Shown here: in pieces, positions 41,473 through 50,185 of the stretch
How positions within the stretch are numbered: position 1 is the stretch's first letter
Layout: the number at the start of each line of letters is the position of its first letter
Assembly (NCBI GenBank): GCA_902762305.1
Contig: CACWNW010000024.1
Coordinates: forward strand, 1 to 58,166
Direction of reading: 5' to 3'
DNA length: 58,166 nucleotides
From: Fibrobacter succinogenes
Lineage (GTDB): Bacteria; Fibrobacterota; Fibrobacteria; Fibrobacterales; Fibrobacteraceae
Notes under the pieces: generated by a model
The model's input: only the letters and a program-made list of their open reading frames with translations
Databases searched by the model: none
What the model was told of the DNA's origin: nothing
Made by a program: the position numbers and the translations under genes

Positions 41473-43233
41473 ATGAAAAAGATTGCAAGTTTCGTGCCGT
41501 TCGTATTCGCTGTGGTGTTCCTCGTCGCCTGCGGCGATGACGGTAACGATTTTGTGTCACGTCCTTCGGACGATTCGTTCTCCAGCGAGTGCGAAGACTG
41601 CGACGATGCATCTTCGTCTAGCGGGAAAGAGACTGTCGCAAATTCTTCGAGTTCTCGTAAAGACAAATCTAGTAGCAGTGCTAAATCTAGCAGCAGTTCG
41701 GCAAAATCGGGCAGTTCTATAATCGGCGCGACTCCGTGCAAGACCGATAGTACGGATACTTGCGAATATGGCGAGTTGTTGGATGACCGCGATGGCAAAA
41801 CCTACAGGACCGTGAAAATAGGTAGCCAGATCTGGATGGCTGAAAACCTGAACTATGAGACTGCCGACAGCTATTGTGATAAGGATTCTGCGATATATTG
41901 CTCCAAGTTCGGTCGCTTATACACATGGGCTGCGGCTATGGACAGCGTGGGCGCGTGGAGCGAGAGTGGCAAGGATTGCGGTTATGGTACGACCTGTTCG
42001 GCGACCGGTACCATACGTGGAGTCTGCCCCAGCGGCTGGCACTTACCGAGTAATGATGAGTGGGAAGCCTTGATTGTTGCCGTAGATCCTTCTATTATGA
42101 GATACACAACCCAAAATAATGCAGGACCCATGCTCAGGTCTTCTAGCGGTTGGGGAATGAATATCTATACTGGAGTAGTTGGTGCAGGAACTGACGACTA
42201 TTCCTTTTCGGCGCTTCCTGCCGATTACAAGTCTAGAGGCGGGTGTTATGGCGGCGATGGTTGTAGCGCGCGTTTTCTTAGTTCAACAGAGTATAGTGAC
42301 ATAGGGGCATACAATATGGGCTTGGACTACGATCACGTCTACGCGCACATGGTAGCCTTGGATAAGAGCGGCTTGCACTCTGTTCGCTGCCTTAAGGACG
42401 AAAACGCAGCGACCCGTTCATCTTCGTCTTCGATCAAACAGTCTTCTTCGTCGTCAATCAAATCAAGTAGCAGCGAATCCGTTTCTAGCCCAGAAGTAAT
42501 CGTGCCTCCTTGTAAAACAGAGACGGAAGATAATTGTGAATATGGTGAGTTGACTGATGCCCGCGATGGTCAGACTTACAGAACCGTGAAAATTGGTACC
42601 CAGACTTGGATGGCTGAGAACCTGAACTTCGAAAGTTACAAGAGTTTCTGCTATGAGAATTCTGCAAAATACTGTTCCAAGTATGGTCGCCTATACACAT
42701 GGGCTGCGGCTATGGACAGCGCCGGTACGTGGAGTTCGAGTGGCAAGGGTTGTGGTTTTACTGTGAGATGCACCCCAACCGGTATCATACGTGGGGTTTG
42801 CCCCGAAGGTTGGCACTTGCCTGATTCAAAGGAGTGGGGTGCGTTGATGGTTGCAGTTGGTGGAAAATCTATTGCGGGCACGATGCTCAAGTCTACCAGC
42901 GATTGGATTTATACCGGTGATAATGGCATCGACGCCTATTCTTTTTCGGCGCTTCCTGCAGGCAGCATGGTTGAAGCTTCGTCTTTTTACGAGGAGGGCA
43001 AAAACGTATATTACTGGAGTTCTACGGAACTCAATGCTGGCTTTGCAGACAATGTATCCTTAGATGGAGAAAACGGAGCCTATGGACCTTCCGATTCCAG
43101 CGTAATCGTTGAATTTCAGAACGATTCATTATACTACGATGAAGTCTACAAATTATATAAAGAAACTGGCATAAACGTTTTCAACAAGAACATGCAAGGC
43201 TACTCTGTCCGTTGCCTCAAGGACTCCGAATAA
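41473..43233 (+). CDS. Lipoprotein with two FISUMP domains
   Basis: A 586-residue lipoprotein (MKKIASFVPFVFAVVFLVAC). The start at 41473 is chosen because GGAG at 41463-41466 needs spacing; the ATG at 41467 touches it. A Ser-rich linker precedes FISUMP 1 (about 98-308: DDRDGKTYRTVKIGSQIWMA, YGRLYTWAAAMDS, CPSGWHLPSNDEW). A second Ser-rich linker leads to FISUMP 2 (about 355-586: DARDGQTYRTVKIGTQTWMA, CPEGWHLPDSKEW, SVRCLKD). The two domains are near copies of each other. The signal sequence is nearly the same as in the next gene. Function of FISUMP is unknown; surface exposure is likely. Confidence 0.88.
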   Translation: MKKIASFVPFVFAVVFLVACGDDGNDFVSRPSDDSFSSECEDCDDASSSSGKETVANSSSSRKDKSSSSAKSSSSSAKSGSSIIGATPCKTDSTDTCEYGELLDDRDGKTYRTVKIGSQIWMAENLNYETADSYCDKDSAIYCSKFGRLYTWAAAMDSVGAWSESGKDCGYGTTCSATGTIRGVCPSGWHLPSNDEWEALIVAVDPSIMRYTTQNNAGPMLRSSSGWGMNIYTGVVGAGTDDYSFSALPADYKSRGGCYGGDGCSARFLSSTEYSDIGAYNMGLDYDHVYAHMVALDKSGLHSVRCLKDENAATRSSSSSIKQSSSSSIKSSSSESVSSPEVIVPPCKTETEDNCEYGELTDARDGQTYRTVKIGTQTWMAENLNFESYKSFCYENSAKYCSKYGRLYTWAAAMDSAGTWSSSGKGCGFTVRCTPTGIIRGVCPEGWHLPDSKEWGALMVAVGGKSIAGTMLKSTSDWIYTGDNGIDAYSFSALPAGSMVEASSFYEEGKNVYYWSSTELNAGFADNVSLDGENGAYGPSDSSVIVEFQNDSLYYDEVYKLYKETGINVFNKNMQGYSVRCLKDSE

Positions 43234-43297
43234 TTTTTCAGAATAAGTTGCATTGAAGAATTGCCGTGGTTTACAGTAATGTAGGGAGGAATCCTCT

Positions 43298-44053
43298 ATG
43301 AAAAAATTTGCAAGTTTCGTGCCGTTCGTGTTCGCCGTGGCGTTCCTTGTCGCCTGTGGCGATGACGACAGCTTTACCCCGGCCCCGCATGAGGACGATT
43401 TATCGCATGAGGACGATACGCCGGAATATTCATCCGATAGTGATGACGGAAAGTTCACCGATTCCCGCGACGGCCAGGTTTACAAGACTGTGAAAATCGG
43501 CGACCAGATCTGGATGGCGGAAAATCTCAACTACGCCTATTTGCAGCCAACAACAAGGATGGACTCTTCCAGTTTCTGCTACGAAAATAGCGCCGATTCC
43601 TGTGCTAAGTACGGTCGTTTGTATTTGTGGAGTGCCGCCATAGATAGTGCCGCCGTGTTAAGTACGGATAATATTGTGTGTGGCTACGGCTGGTCCTGCA
43701 CGTTTCCTGAGAAAGTGCGCGGCGTGTGTCCCGAAGGTTGGCATTTGCCCTCGAAGGATGAGTGGGAGACCCTGATCACGACAGTGGGCGGTTCCGGTAC
43801 GGCGGGCGAAAGGCTCAAGTCGCGGAGCGGCTGGAACGACCGTGGTGGCAAGGATGATTACGGCTTTGCCGCGTTGCCGGCTGGCTACTATGGCAGTGCT
43901 TTCGGCTTTGCGGGCGACTACGCTTTCTTTTGGAGTTCTACGGAGTTCGGTGGCTCCGACGCGTACGACATGAAGCTGTATTACTCCGATTCTGCGGTCT
44001 TGGACAAATACGATAAGTTCATGGCTTTGTCGGTTCGTTGCGTCAAGGACTAA
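43298..44053 (+). CDS. Lipoprotein with one FISUMP domain
   Basis: A 251-residue lipoprotein (MKKFASFVPFVFAVAFLVAC). Its signal peptide differs from that of the preceding gene at only a few positions, so the pair arose by duplication. A short acidic linker (EDDLSHEDDTPEYSSDSDD) is followed by one FISUMP domain (DSRDGQVYKTVKIGDQIWMA, YGRLYLWSAAIDS, CPEGWHLPSKDEWETLI, YGFAALPAGYY, SVRCVKD). GGAGG lies upstream of the ATG. It is 64 bp from the previous stop, and a terminator follows. Confidence 0.88.
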   Translation: MKKFASFVPFVFAVAFLVACGDDDSFTPAPHEDDLSHEDDTPEYSSDSDDGKFTDSRDGQVYKTVKIGDQIWMAENLNYAYLQPTTRMDSSSFCYENSADSCAKYGRLYLWSAAIDSAAVLSTDNIVCGYGWSCTFPEKVRGVCPEGWHLPSKDEWETLITTVGGSGTAGERLKSRSGWNDRGGKDDYGFAALPAGYYGSAFGFAGDYAFFWSSTEFGGSDAYDMKLYYSDSAVLDKYDKFMALSVRCVKD

Positions 44054-44076
44054 AGCTCAATAGCTGGCCCTCAGTC

Positions 44077-44105
44077 GCCGAGCCCGCAACACCTCGGCTT
44101 TTTTT
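44077..44105 (+). terminator. Terminator of the FISUMP pair
   Basis: GCCGAG (44077-44082) pairs with CTCGGC (44093-44098), followed by seven T residues. Confidence 0.8.
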
Positions 44106-44385
44106 CTCAGTCATTCCCGCGAAGGCGCTTGCAAAGTACGCCGAATAACGCGCTTTATAAACCGAGTCTTCAGCGATTGCGCCGTGGAAGAGTGAGTCTG
44201 AAGAAGCTGTTCGCCGATTTCCAGAAGACGTTGTATGTGGCGTAGTTGCTGGCCTATGTAAAATTTTCTTCCCCCTCTGGCGCAAGCGCCAAATGCTAGG
44301 CTCGGTCATATCCATGCAAGCATGGCTGCGACACTCGCCTTACGCATTGGTGCCACATTTGGCGATATTAGGTACATTAATGCCT

Positions 44386-44428
44386 GACGCGTTTTTCTGT
44401 TTTTAATGGAAAAATGCGTCTTTTTTTT
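44386..44428 (+). terminator. Terminator-like hairpin upstream of dinJ
   Basis: Stem 44386-44397 with 44408-44420 (GACGC..TTTTTC with GGAAAAA..GCGTC) is followed by eight T residues. No gene ends directly before it, so it may belong to a lost gene. Confidence 0.7.
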
Positions 44429-44631
44429 ATTTCGGATTTTCGGAATAAAGGGGACGCCTCTAACATCAACTGGCTGCAAATTGCGACTAAATGGAGGCTT
44501 GTAAGCGGATGGAGAGAAGGATGAGTGAAAAAGAATGGCCGAATTCGGCCTCAAATTCGCCGATTAGTGGTCAAATGTATTGCATTTGCATTGAAAATGA
44601 ATTAGATTTGTATAAAAATGAGGTGATTCAT

Positions 44632-44907
44632 ATGGCAAATGCAGTTTTACAGACAAGGATCGACAAGGCCACCAAGGACCAGGCTGAAGATTTGTTTGAA
44701 TCGCTCGGTCTGGATATTACCACGGCTATTAGACTGTTCTTGAAGCAGGCGATTAACCAGCGCTGCATCCCTTTCGATATTGTTCCTCCTCAACGCGAGT
44801 TCTCCGATTCTACGTTAGCCGCTATTGAAGAAGCGAAAAACCTTGCTAGGAATCCCAGAGCGAAAAGGTATTCTTCTGCTAAGGAACTCCTAGAGGATTG
44901 CAAGTAA
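44632..44907 (+). CDS. RelB/DinJ-family antitoxin
   Basis: A 91-residue antitoxin that should neutralise the YafQ-like toxin encoded next. The N-terminal ribbon-helix-helix (LQTRIDKATKDQAEDLFESL, then ITTAIRLFLKQAINQ) binds DNA and represses the operon in this family. The C-terminal part (NLARNPRAKRYSSAKELLED) would wrap the toxin. The start at 44632 follows GAGGTG. A longer in-frame reading from 44491 has no ribosome binding site. Stop and toxin start overlap (TAATG). Confidence 0.9.
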   Translation: MANAVLQTRIDKATKDQAEDLFESLGLDITTAIRLFLKQAINQRCIPFDIVPPQREFSDSTLAAIEEAKNLARNPRAKRYSSAKELLEDCK

Positions 44908-45188
44908 TGGTCTATGAGCTTATTAAGACTTCTCGCTTTAAGGCTGGCGTTAAGCTTGCGCGAAAGCGGGGGCTGGACATTTCACTCCTGGAAGATGTCA
45001 TTGAAAAGTTGCGGCTAGATCAACCTCTTGAAGCAAAGCATCATAACCATGAATTGTCTGGGAATTTCAAGGGCGTATGGGAATGCCATATTCAACCAGA
45101 TTGGCTGTTGCTTTACTTGAAGGAAAATGGTGTGCTTGTGCTGACCTTGGTCGACACAGGAACGCATAGCGATATTTTCAAGAAGTGA
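44907..45188 (+). CDS. YafQ-family mRNA interferase toxin
   Basis: A 93-residue toxin of the RelE/YafQ superfamily, which cleaves mRNA on the ribosome. Markers: FKAGVKLARKRGLDISLLEDVI, HNHELSGNFKGVWECHIQPD, WLLLYLKENGVLVLTLVDTG and the C-terminal TGTHSDIF with the catalytic His. All the family features appear intact. The ATG overlaps the antitoxin stop, as is normal for such pairs. Confidence 0.9.
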   Translation: MVYELIKTSRFKAGVKLARKRGLDISLLEDVIEKLRLDQPLEAKHHNHELSGNFKGVWECHIQPDWLLLYLKENGVLVLTLVDTGTHSDIFKK

Positions 45189-45235
45189 TAGCCGAAGTGA
45201 TAAATATTGTATATTTCCATAAAAAAGGAATTACC

Positions 45236-46393
45236 ATGAAGAACTTTAGCGAAAATATCAAGTACATCGGTGTGGATGACCGCGACTTGGATTTGTTCGA
45301 AGGCCAGTACATGGTGCCCGAGGGCATGGCCTACAATTCGTATGTGATTATTGACGAAAAGATTGCCGTGACGGACACGGTCGATGCGCACAAGGTGGGC
45401 GAGTGGCTCGCTAACTTGGAGACTGCTCTCGCTGGCCGCAAGCCGGATTACTTGGTGATTCACCACCTGGAACCGGACCATGCCGGTGGCATTGCTGATT
45501 TCGTGGCGAAGTACCCGGAGGTAACTCTCGTGGCATCTGCGAAGGCGTTTACGCTGCTGCCGCAGTTCATGACGCTCCCTGAAGCGGTCAAGAAGCAGAC
45601 TGTGAAGGAGGGCGATACGCTTGCGCTCGGCAAGCATACGCTGCAGTTTATCGGTGCCCCGATGGTGCACTGGCCCGAAGTGCTGTTCAGTTACGAACAG
45701 AGTGAAAAGGTCTTGTTTGCGGCCGATGCGTTTGGCAAGTTTGGCGTGTACGATGCCGACCCGGATGACTGGGCGTGCGAAGCTCGTCGCTACTACTTCA
45801 ATATCGTGGGCAAGTACGGCAACCAGGTGCAGGCGGTGCTCAAGAAGGCTGCTGCGCTTGACATCAAGACGATTTGCCCGCTGCATGGCCCGGTGCTCAC
45901 CGAAAATCTCGGCTACTACATCGACAAGTACAACACCTGGAGCAGCTACGCTCCCGAAGATAAGGGCGTGCTCGTGGCATTCGCCTCGATTTATGGCGGA
46001 ACCAAGAAGGCTGCCGAAAAACTTGCCGAAAAGTTGACCGCCGCCGGTGTCGAGAAGGTCGTGGTTTCTGATCTTGCCCGCAGCGATATGGCCGAAGTCA
46101 TCGAAGACGCTTTCCGTTATGACCGCATGGTGGTTGCTGCCCCTACATATGATGCGGGCCTCTTCCCGGTCATGGAAGACTTCTTGAACCACCTGAAGGC
46201 AAAGAACTATTCCAACCGCAAGGTGGGTGTCATGGAAAACGGTACCTGGGCTCCGATGGCCGCCAAGAAGATGACCGAAATCCTCGCCACGCTCAAGAAC
46301 GTGACGCTTGCCGAAACTGTGGTGACGGTGAAGTCTACGCTCAGCGCCGAATCCGAAGCCGCGATGGACAAGCTTGTGGCTGAGATGGTGTAG
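45236..46393 (+). CDS. Flavodiiron protein (FprA family)
   Basis: A 385-residue A-type flavoprotein that reduces O2 or NO to protect an anaerobe. The N-terminal metallo-beta-lactamase-like domain has the di-iron motif HHLEPDHAGG, then MVHWPEVLFSY, AADAFGKFG and CPLHGPVL. The C-terminal flavodoxin domain begins at about residue 245 (VAFASIYGGTKKAAEKLA) and includes APTYDAGLFPVMEDFL. The start at 45236 has AAAAAGGA upstream. No rubredoxin is fused or adjacent, so the electron donor is encoded elsewhere. Confidence 0.93.
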   Translation: MKNFSENIKYIGVDDRDLDLFEGQYMVPEGMAYNSYVIIDEKIAVTDTVDAHKVGEWLANLETALAGRKPDYLVIHHLEPDHAGGIADFVAKYPEVTLVASAKAFTLLPQFMTLPEAVKKQTVKEGDTLALGKHTLQFIGAPMVHWPEVLFSYEQSEKVLFAADAFGKFGVYDADPDDWACEARRYYFNIVGKYGNQVQAVLKKAAALDIKTICPLHGPVLTENLGYYIDKYNTWSSYAPEDKGVLVAFASIYGGTKKAAEKLAEKLTAAGVEKVVVSDLARSDMAEVIEDAFRYDRMVVAAPTYDAGLFPVMEDFLNHLKAKNYSNRKVGVMENGTWAPMAAKKMTEILATLKNVTLAETVVTVKSTLSAESEAAMDKLVAEMV

Positions 46394-46405
46394 AATTTTT
46401 CACTA

Positions 46406-46441
46406 TAAAAAAACAAGAATCGCCCGTAAGGGTGGTTCTTG
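46406..46441 (-). terminator. Terminator of the DUF2589 operon
   Basis: A 12-bp stem (46414-46425 with 46430-46441, loop GTAA, two G-T pairs). On the minus strand it is followed by seven T residues (46413-46407). It lies after the last gene of the operon and also after the convergent flavodiiron gene. Confidence 0.85.
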
Positions 46442-46467
46442 GAATGTAAGGATATTGGCTGAAAAAA

Positions 46468-47058
46468 TTATAGTTTTTGAATCCATTCTTTAGGAATGTT
46501 TGAAAAGAAATCTACTTCGCAAGATTGAGGGGTTGTGATGACTGTGAAACAGATTTCTTTATCTTCACTGATTTTCCCAGAGAAAAGAGCATATCGGAAG
46601 GGGCTGCCGCCACATTCGATGCATTTAAATCCTTCGATAGGGTCCGGAATTTCGATGACGTAAAAATAATCACCATAGTTGGGCTCTGCGAGGTCTGTAG
46701 ATGTTCCCTGCATGAAGCCCTTATATTGGATTAATTCTCGGTTTTTCTCTTTTTCCTCAAAGACGGTTCCGTCTTTGAAAAAGTTTTTTTCTATTGCTTC
46801 CGCAATTGTAAGGCTACCTTTGTTTTTCCATCTCCAACAAAAGCTTTCTAAACCTAGTTGATTGAATGCGTTTAAAGCTTTGCAGGCAATGCGGGAATTC
46901 TCTTCCCGGTGTTCTTTGTTTCCGACAAAGAAACCATATTCTAAGGGGCCTTGAAAAGGATCGCGAGAGTCGCCTCTGTATGTTTTAAAACCTGTTTTTA
47001 TCGTATCTCCTTTTTGTGGATTGATAAAAATTTCCTTGGTTGTTTTTTCTGTATTCAT
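46468..47058 (-). CDS. Unknown protein, fifth gene of the DUF2589 operon
   Basis: A 196-residue soluble protein without signal peptide or membrane segment. It has an aromatic-rich N-terminal half (KTYRGDSRDPFQGPLEYGFF, LGLESFCWRWKNKGSLTIAE) and a CxxC pair (FKCIECGGSPFRY) near residue 150. It is not recognised. AAAAAAGGAG precedes the ATG, and it starts 17 bp after the zinc-ribbon gene. It is followed by the operon terminator. Its base composition is AT-rich, like the rest of the operon. Confidence 0.7.
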   Translation of the reverse strand: MNTEKTTKEIFINPQKGDTIKTGFKTYRGDSRDPFQGPLEYGFFVGNKEHREENSRIACKALNAFNQLGLESFCWRWKNKGSLTIAEAIEKNFFKDGTVFEEKEKNRELIQYKGFMQGTSTDLAEPNYGDYFYVIEIPDPIEGFKCIECGGSPFRYALFSGKISEDKEICFTVITTPQSCEVDFFSNIPKEWIQKL

Positions 47059-47075
47059 GGTTAACTCCTTTTTTG

Positions 47076-47306
47076 TTAAAGAGATTGTTTTGTTAAACGT
47101 TCCATTTCTTTATTGGCGTTGTAAAGATCCTGTAACTTCTCTAGAATTGCTCCGCAATGACTTTTATTTATATCAAATTTCGTATTGCAATAGGGGCAAA
47201 TAAATTTGTTGTCAAACAAAAAATTTCCTAAAGACAACTTGATGATGCCTTTTTTACAGACAGGACAGGGAATTCCCGCTGCATTGTTATAGGTCTTCTC
47301 TTCCAT
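47076..47306 (-). CDS. Small zinc-ribbon protein
   Basis: A 76-residue protein with two CxxC knuckles (IPCPVCKKG and FICPYCNTKFD), a classic zinc ribbon, followed by a C-terminal helix (GAILEKLQDLYNANKEMERL) that could mediate dimerisation. Its start overlaps the end of the preceding DUF2589-like gene by 20 bp, so the two are co-translated. It may be an adaptor or nucleic-acid-binding subunit; the role is not known. Confidence 0.75.
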   Translation of the reverse strand: MEEKTYNNAAGIPCPVCKKGIIKLSLGNFLFDNKFICPYCNTKFDINKSHCGAILEKLQDLYNANKEMERLTKQSL

Positions 47307-48141
47307 AGTTTACTCCACGGGCGATTTGTTGTGTGATGGTTGTATCGTTTTGGTAAATGAATGTGATATTACTGAGGGATTTGGGATATTCGTCTTCGAT
47401 ATCATGGTTGCATTTAATTAGATAAGGAATTTTTCCGTTTTCATCGGTGCGCACGGAATGACCGTTTTTCCAATGATGATGATTGTGGAATAATGATATT
47501 CCTGTTCTTTCTTCGTACCATGCTGATACTAGGGCATTCTTTATTGGCTTTTTGTTAGGATCTGTTAATCGCAAGTAAGTATTCAGCTCGTCTTGACTGG
47601 AAAAAAATACCTGAGAATGCTGGAGTGTGATTATGTCTATGGCCTTATTTAGCGTGTTGGTACCCATTAGAGCAAGTAAGTTGCTGATTCCTGCAGGAAT
47701 GTCCGATTGTACGACCTTCATTTTGACATTGATATTTGCGTCAAGATTAGGCGCATTAGGATTTGTTGGTTTGTTATTTTGTTGGGACGTTAAAATCGCA
47801 TTTACCGAATCATCTTCGATTATTTCGTCTGAATCGACGATGCGAACGGAAAAATCAAAATCTGCATGGTCTACATGTAATAATGGCAAAGGAATTAGGG
47901 AAAGCGATGGAATTTTAATTAGGCGCCTTTCTGTTTTTCCATCGTTTCCGATGGCGTCGTAGATAAAGGATGTTTCCTTTAGTGTTCCGAGATTGGAACC
48001 ATCGATATCATTGTTGTCATGTGATGTGAATCCGAATTTCTTTATGTATTTTGAAGCCGTCTCAGCTGCGTTGAAATCGGCGTTAATGACCGCTTTGATG
48101 GGTATCGCAAAGATGCTTTCTAATTTTTTTATTTGAGACAT
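47287..48141 (-). CDS. DUF2589-like protein 2
   Basis: A 284-residue protein resembling DUF2589 (PF11655). The N-terminal amphipathic helix region (FAIPIKAVINADFNAAETAS) leads to the conserved proline/strand motif SLSLIPLPLLHVDHADFDFS. A C-terminal domain (about 190-280) has a carboxypeptidase-regulatory-like pattern (DPNKKPIKNALVSAW, VRTDENGKIPYLIK). It has no signal peptide. The start MSQIKKLES (48141) with AAGGG upstream is preferred. It begins 4 bp after the preceding stop. Paralog of the 48996-49967 gene. Confidence 0.72.
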   Translation of the reverse strand: MSQIKKLESIFAIPIKAVINADFNAAETASKYIKKFGFTSHDNNDIDGSNLGTLKETSFIYDAIGNDGKTERRLIKIPSLSLIPLPLLHVDHADFDFSVRIVDSDEIIEDDSVNAILTSQQNNKPTNPNAPNLDANINVKMKVVQSDIPAGISNLLALMGTNTLNKAIDIITLQHSQVFFSSQDELNTYLRLTDPNKKPIKNALVSAWYEERTGISLFHNHHHWKNGHSVRTDENGKIPYLIKCNHDIEDEYPKSLSNITFIYQNDTTITQQIARGVNYGREDL

Positions 48142-48145
48142 TCTT

Positions 48146-48937
48146 TTACCCTTGGTTAGTTGATATGAATTCACCGGAACTAAAATTTTCGGATTCTAGC
48201 CAGTGATAGTTTTTGTTACATGCTTTGAAATGCATTGTTTGTATGATGTTTTCGGGCAACTTTTGTAGAATATCGTTGTCGATGATGATTTCGATATCTT
48301 CTTGAGCGTAGGGAACGTCCTTTGGCTTGGGGGACGTTTCTTGTGCTTTTTCGGTTGAATTGTTAATGTTGTTAAAGTTGCCTTTTATATAGGTGTGGAT
48401 TTTCTTGATTATTTCATTGGAAAAGGGTGGTTTCTGGAAAAGACTTTGGTCTCGTTCGATATCGTCAGTTTTTTTTGCAAAGCTTTTCTGAAAAATTTTA
48501 ACAATTTCTTTGGTGATTTCGGATTCGTTGCGACTATTTTTGTTGCCATAATATATCGCTTGGGTGATGGGCATTTGACAGAACGTTGTAATATCAGAAG
48601 CTTTGATGTCGTTACTTTTGAATAATGCCTGGAATATTTCGTTATGAGTCAAAAAATCGATAATTTTGGATGCTCTTTGATATGCCGCAAATCGACTTTC
48701 GGAGGAAACGTCTCTAGTACTAAAAAGATTGGGCATGGCTGTGGTGGCAACATCTTTGATGGCGTATCGTAACGTGATTTCCGCCTCTGATACGGTTGCG
48801 TTGGGCAGTGCGAAATACTTCAGAATTTCGTCTTTCTGATAGTCTTTTGATAGTTCTGCAGAAACCAAGTTGCTTTGGTGCTGAGCGGAACTTAGAGAAG
48901 AGAGAATTGCTGTGATGACTTCTTTTAGTTTAGGCAT
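48146..48937 (-). CDS. DUF2589-operon protein with related N-terminal module
   Basis: A 263-residue protein. The first 65 residues (PKLKEVITAILSSLSSAQHQ, then YFALPNATVSEAEITLRYAI) repeat the helix-Pro-strand pattern of the two DUF2589 proteins, so it is probably a distant relative. The middle is helical and Lys/Asn-rich; the end is beta-rich (EDIEIIIDNDILQKL). No signal peptide. The start MPKLKEV (48937) is preferred to an ATG nine codons earlier. It sits between two DUF2589-like genes, 58 bp after the first and 4 bp before the second. Confidence 0.68.
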   Translation of the reverse strand: MPKLKEVITAILSSLSSAQHQSNLVSAELSKDYQKDEILKYFALPNATVSEAEITLRYAIKDVATTAMPNLFSTRDVSSESRFAAYQRASKIIDFLTHNEIFQALFKSNDIKASDITTFCQMPITQAIYYGNKNSRNESEITKEIVKIFQKSFAKKTDDIERDQSLFQKPPFSNEIIKKIHTYIKGNFNNINNSTEKAQETSPKPKDVPYAQEDIEIIIDNDILQKLPENIIQTMHFKACNKNYHWLESENFSSGEFISTNQG

Positions 48938-48949
48938 AATTTTTTTATG

Positions 48950-48983
48950 AATCCTGAATCGCATAAAAATACGGTTCAGGATT
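48950..48983 (-). other. Intercistronic hairpin in the DUF2589 operon
   Basis: AATCCTGAA (48950-48958) and TTCAGGATT (48975-48983) form a stem between the first and second genes. No T-run follows on the minus strand, so it may set mRNA stability rather than end transcription. Confidence 0.55.
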
Positions 48984-48995
48984 GTTTATTTGATG

Positions 48996-49967
48996 TTATG
49001 GATTGGGTTTGGGAGGTTGCTTGGAATTGGGCTTTGTGAACTTGGCTACCTTAATCTTCGTGCTGATTGGTTTGCTGCCGGGGGTGCTCGGATTATAAGT
49101 AAGAGTAATGATTGCGGGATCGACAGAATCATTCGCCTTGAAGGTGAGCGTGTCAATGCCGTCTTCCAAGTCGAGAGTGGCGTTATCGTCCATTGGAACC
49201 TGAAGGTGCCCGAAGTAAGCTTTGAGATTCTTATTGGTTCCTGAACCATAATTGATGGCCATAGTGACCTTCGCGCCTGGGACGATAAGCCCTTCATTGT
49301 TCTTGACGTCGATGGAAACGACTTCGGCGGCCTCTAGGGTCGGGACAATAATGGTCTTGTCGACTTCAATCATACCGTATGCGCCTCCATTTGGGGTGAC
49401 GGAACTTGACAAGATGTTCAGCACCGTAGCAAGACCTGCGGGCATGTCGGCTTGCTTTGCGTGAACCTCGACATCTTGGGTGTATTCTACAGAATATTTG
49501 GATTCCTGGGTTGCTTTCGAATCCTTCTTGGTAGAGTAATTTGCTTTTATTTTGAGGTCTACGCTGACGGGCCCCTTGCCAAACGTAAGGGATCCCTCTC
49601 CGCCAATATCAAGAGCCTGAGAACTTGAATTTTCTGAATATTCAGATGCTGATGCGTTGAGGGATGCCTTGAACTTGATGCTGACATCATCGACTACAAT
49701 CATTGGAATGGGAACGATTGTTAGGATGGGAACAATCAACTTTGCAAGGGTGCCGTCTTTTTGGTACATGAATTCTACGTTGACAGCACGCTTAACGTCG
49801 TCTTTGTCCTTGTACAGACCGACCTCTTGGATGAATTCCCACGAAGACTTCGCTGCCATAGCTTGAGCTTCAATTGCTGCCTTGAGGGGGCCGCCAATGA
49901 GGGCGCTGTAGTCAATGCCGTTAAGCATGTTCTTTACGGTTGTAGCTGGTGTAGAATCTACTGCCAT
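48996..49967 (-). CDS. DUF2589-like protein 1, first gene of the operon
   Basis: A 323-residue protein of the DUF2589 family. The N-terminal helices (YSALIGGPLKAAIEAQAMAA, KSSWEFIQEVGLYKD) are followed by the family strand motif LIVPILTIVPIPMIVVDDVS and a Ser/Lys-rich strand region. Residues about 205-310 form an Ig-like domain (AAEVVSIDVKNNEGLIVPGA, LEDGIDTLTFKANDS). The tail is Lys/Pro-rich. No signal peptide or transmembrane helix, though the N-terminal helices could lie on a membrane. AAGGAG precedes the ATG and a good promoter lies 55 bp upstream. It should be the most strongly expressed gene of the operon. Confidence 0.78.
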   Translation of the reverse strand: MAVDSTPATTVKNMLNGIDYSALIGGPLKAAIEAQAMAAKSSWEFIQEVGLYKDKDDVKRAVNVEFMYQKDGTLAKLIVPILTIVPIPMIVVDDVSIKFKASLNASASEYSENSSSQALDIGGEGSLTFGKGPVSVDLKIKANYSTKKDSKATQESKYSVEYTQDVEVHAKQADMPAGLATVLNILSSSVTPNGGAYGMIEVDKTIIVPTLEAAEVVSIDVKNNEGLIVPGAKVTMAINYGSGTNKNLKAYFGHLQVPMDDNATLDLEDGIDTLTFKANDSVDPAIITLTYNPSTPGSKPISTKIKVAKFTKPNSKQPPKPNP

Positions 49968-50022
49968 GATGTTATCTCCTTAGTTTTACTGAGCCTTTCC
50001 AGAATTGGTCGGGCTTGATTCA

Positions 50023-50051
50023 TATATAATTTCTGTTTTTGAAAATTGCAA
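50023..50051 (-). promoter_or_regulatory. Promoter of the DUF2589 operon
   Basis: On the minus strand TTGCAA (50051-50046) and TATATA (50028-50023) are exactly 17 bp apart. The leader would be about 50 nt, ending with AAGGAG before the ATG at 49967. Confidence 0.7.
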
Positions 50052-50185
50052 ACTCATACAAATTAATTAAGTACAAGCTAATTTTTATTTAATGGGTAGA
50101 GAGCTTTTAAAGAAACGTGCATGAAAAAAGCATGCAAATGTTGTACGAAAATTTTTTTGAAAAAAAATATTTATGAAAATTTTAT

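Larger units (their letters stand above)
44054..44631. other. Gene-free stretch before the toxin-antitoxin pair
   Basis: No credible gene is seen. It contains two terminators (listed separately), a partial dispersed repeat (CAGTCATTCCCGCGAAGGCG near 44108-44127), a GGCGCAAGCGCC palindrome (44279-44290), and a 9-bp inverted repeat CGCCAAATG (44287-44295) with CATTTGGCG (44356-44364). Before the antitoxin, TTGCAT words and TATAAA (44611-44616) may form its promoter. The stretch looks like decayed DNA. Confidence 0.5.

Noticed and set aside
44043-44315. 90-codon minus-strand frame
   Set aside because: It covers a terminator and decayed repeats, has no ribosome binding site and no family resemblance.
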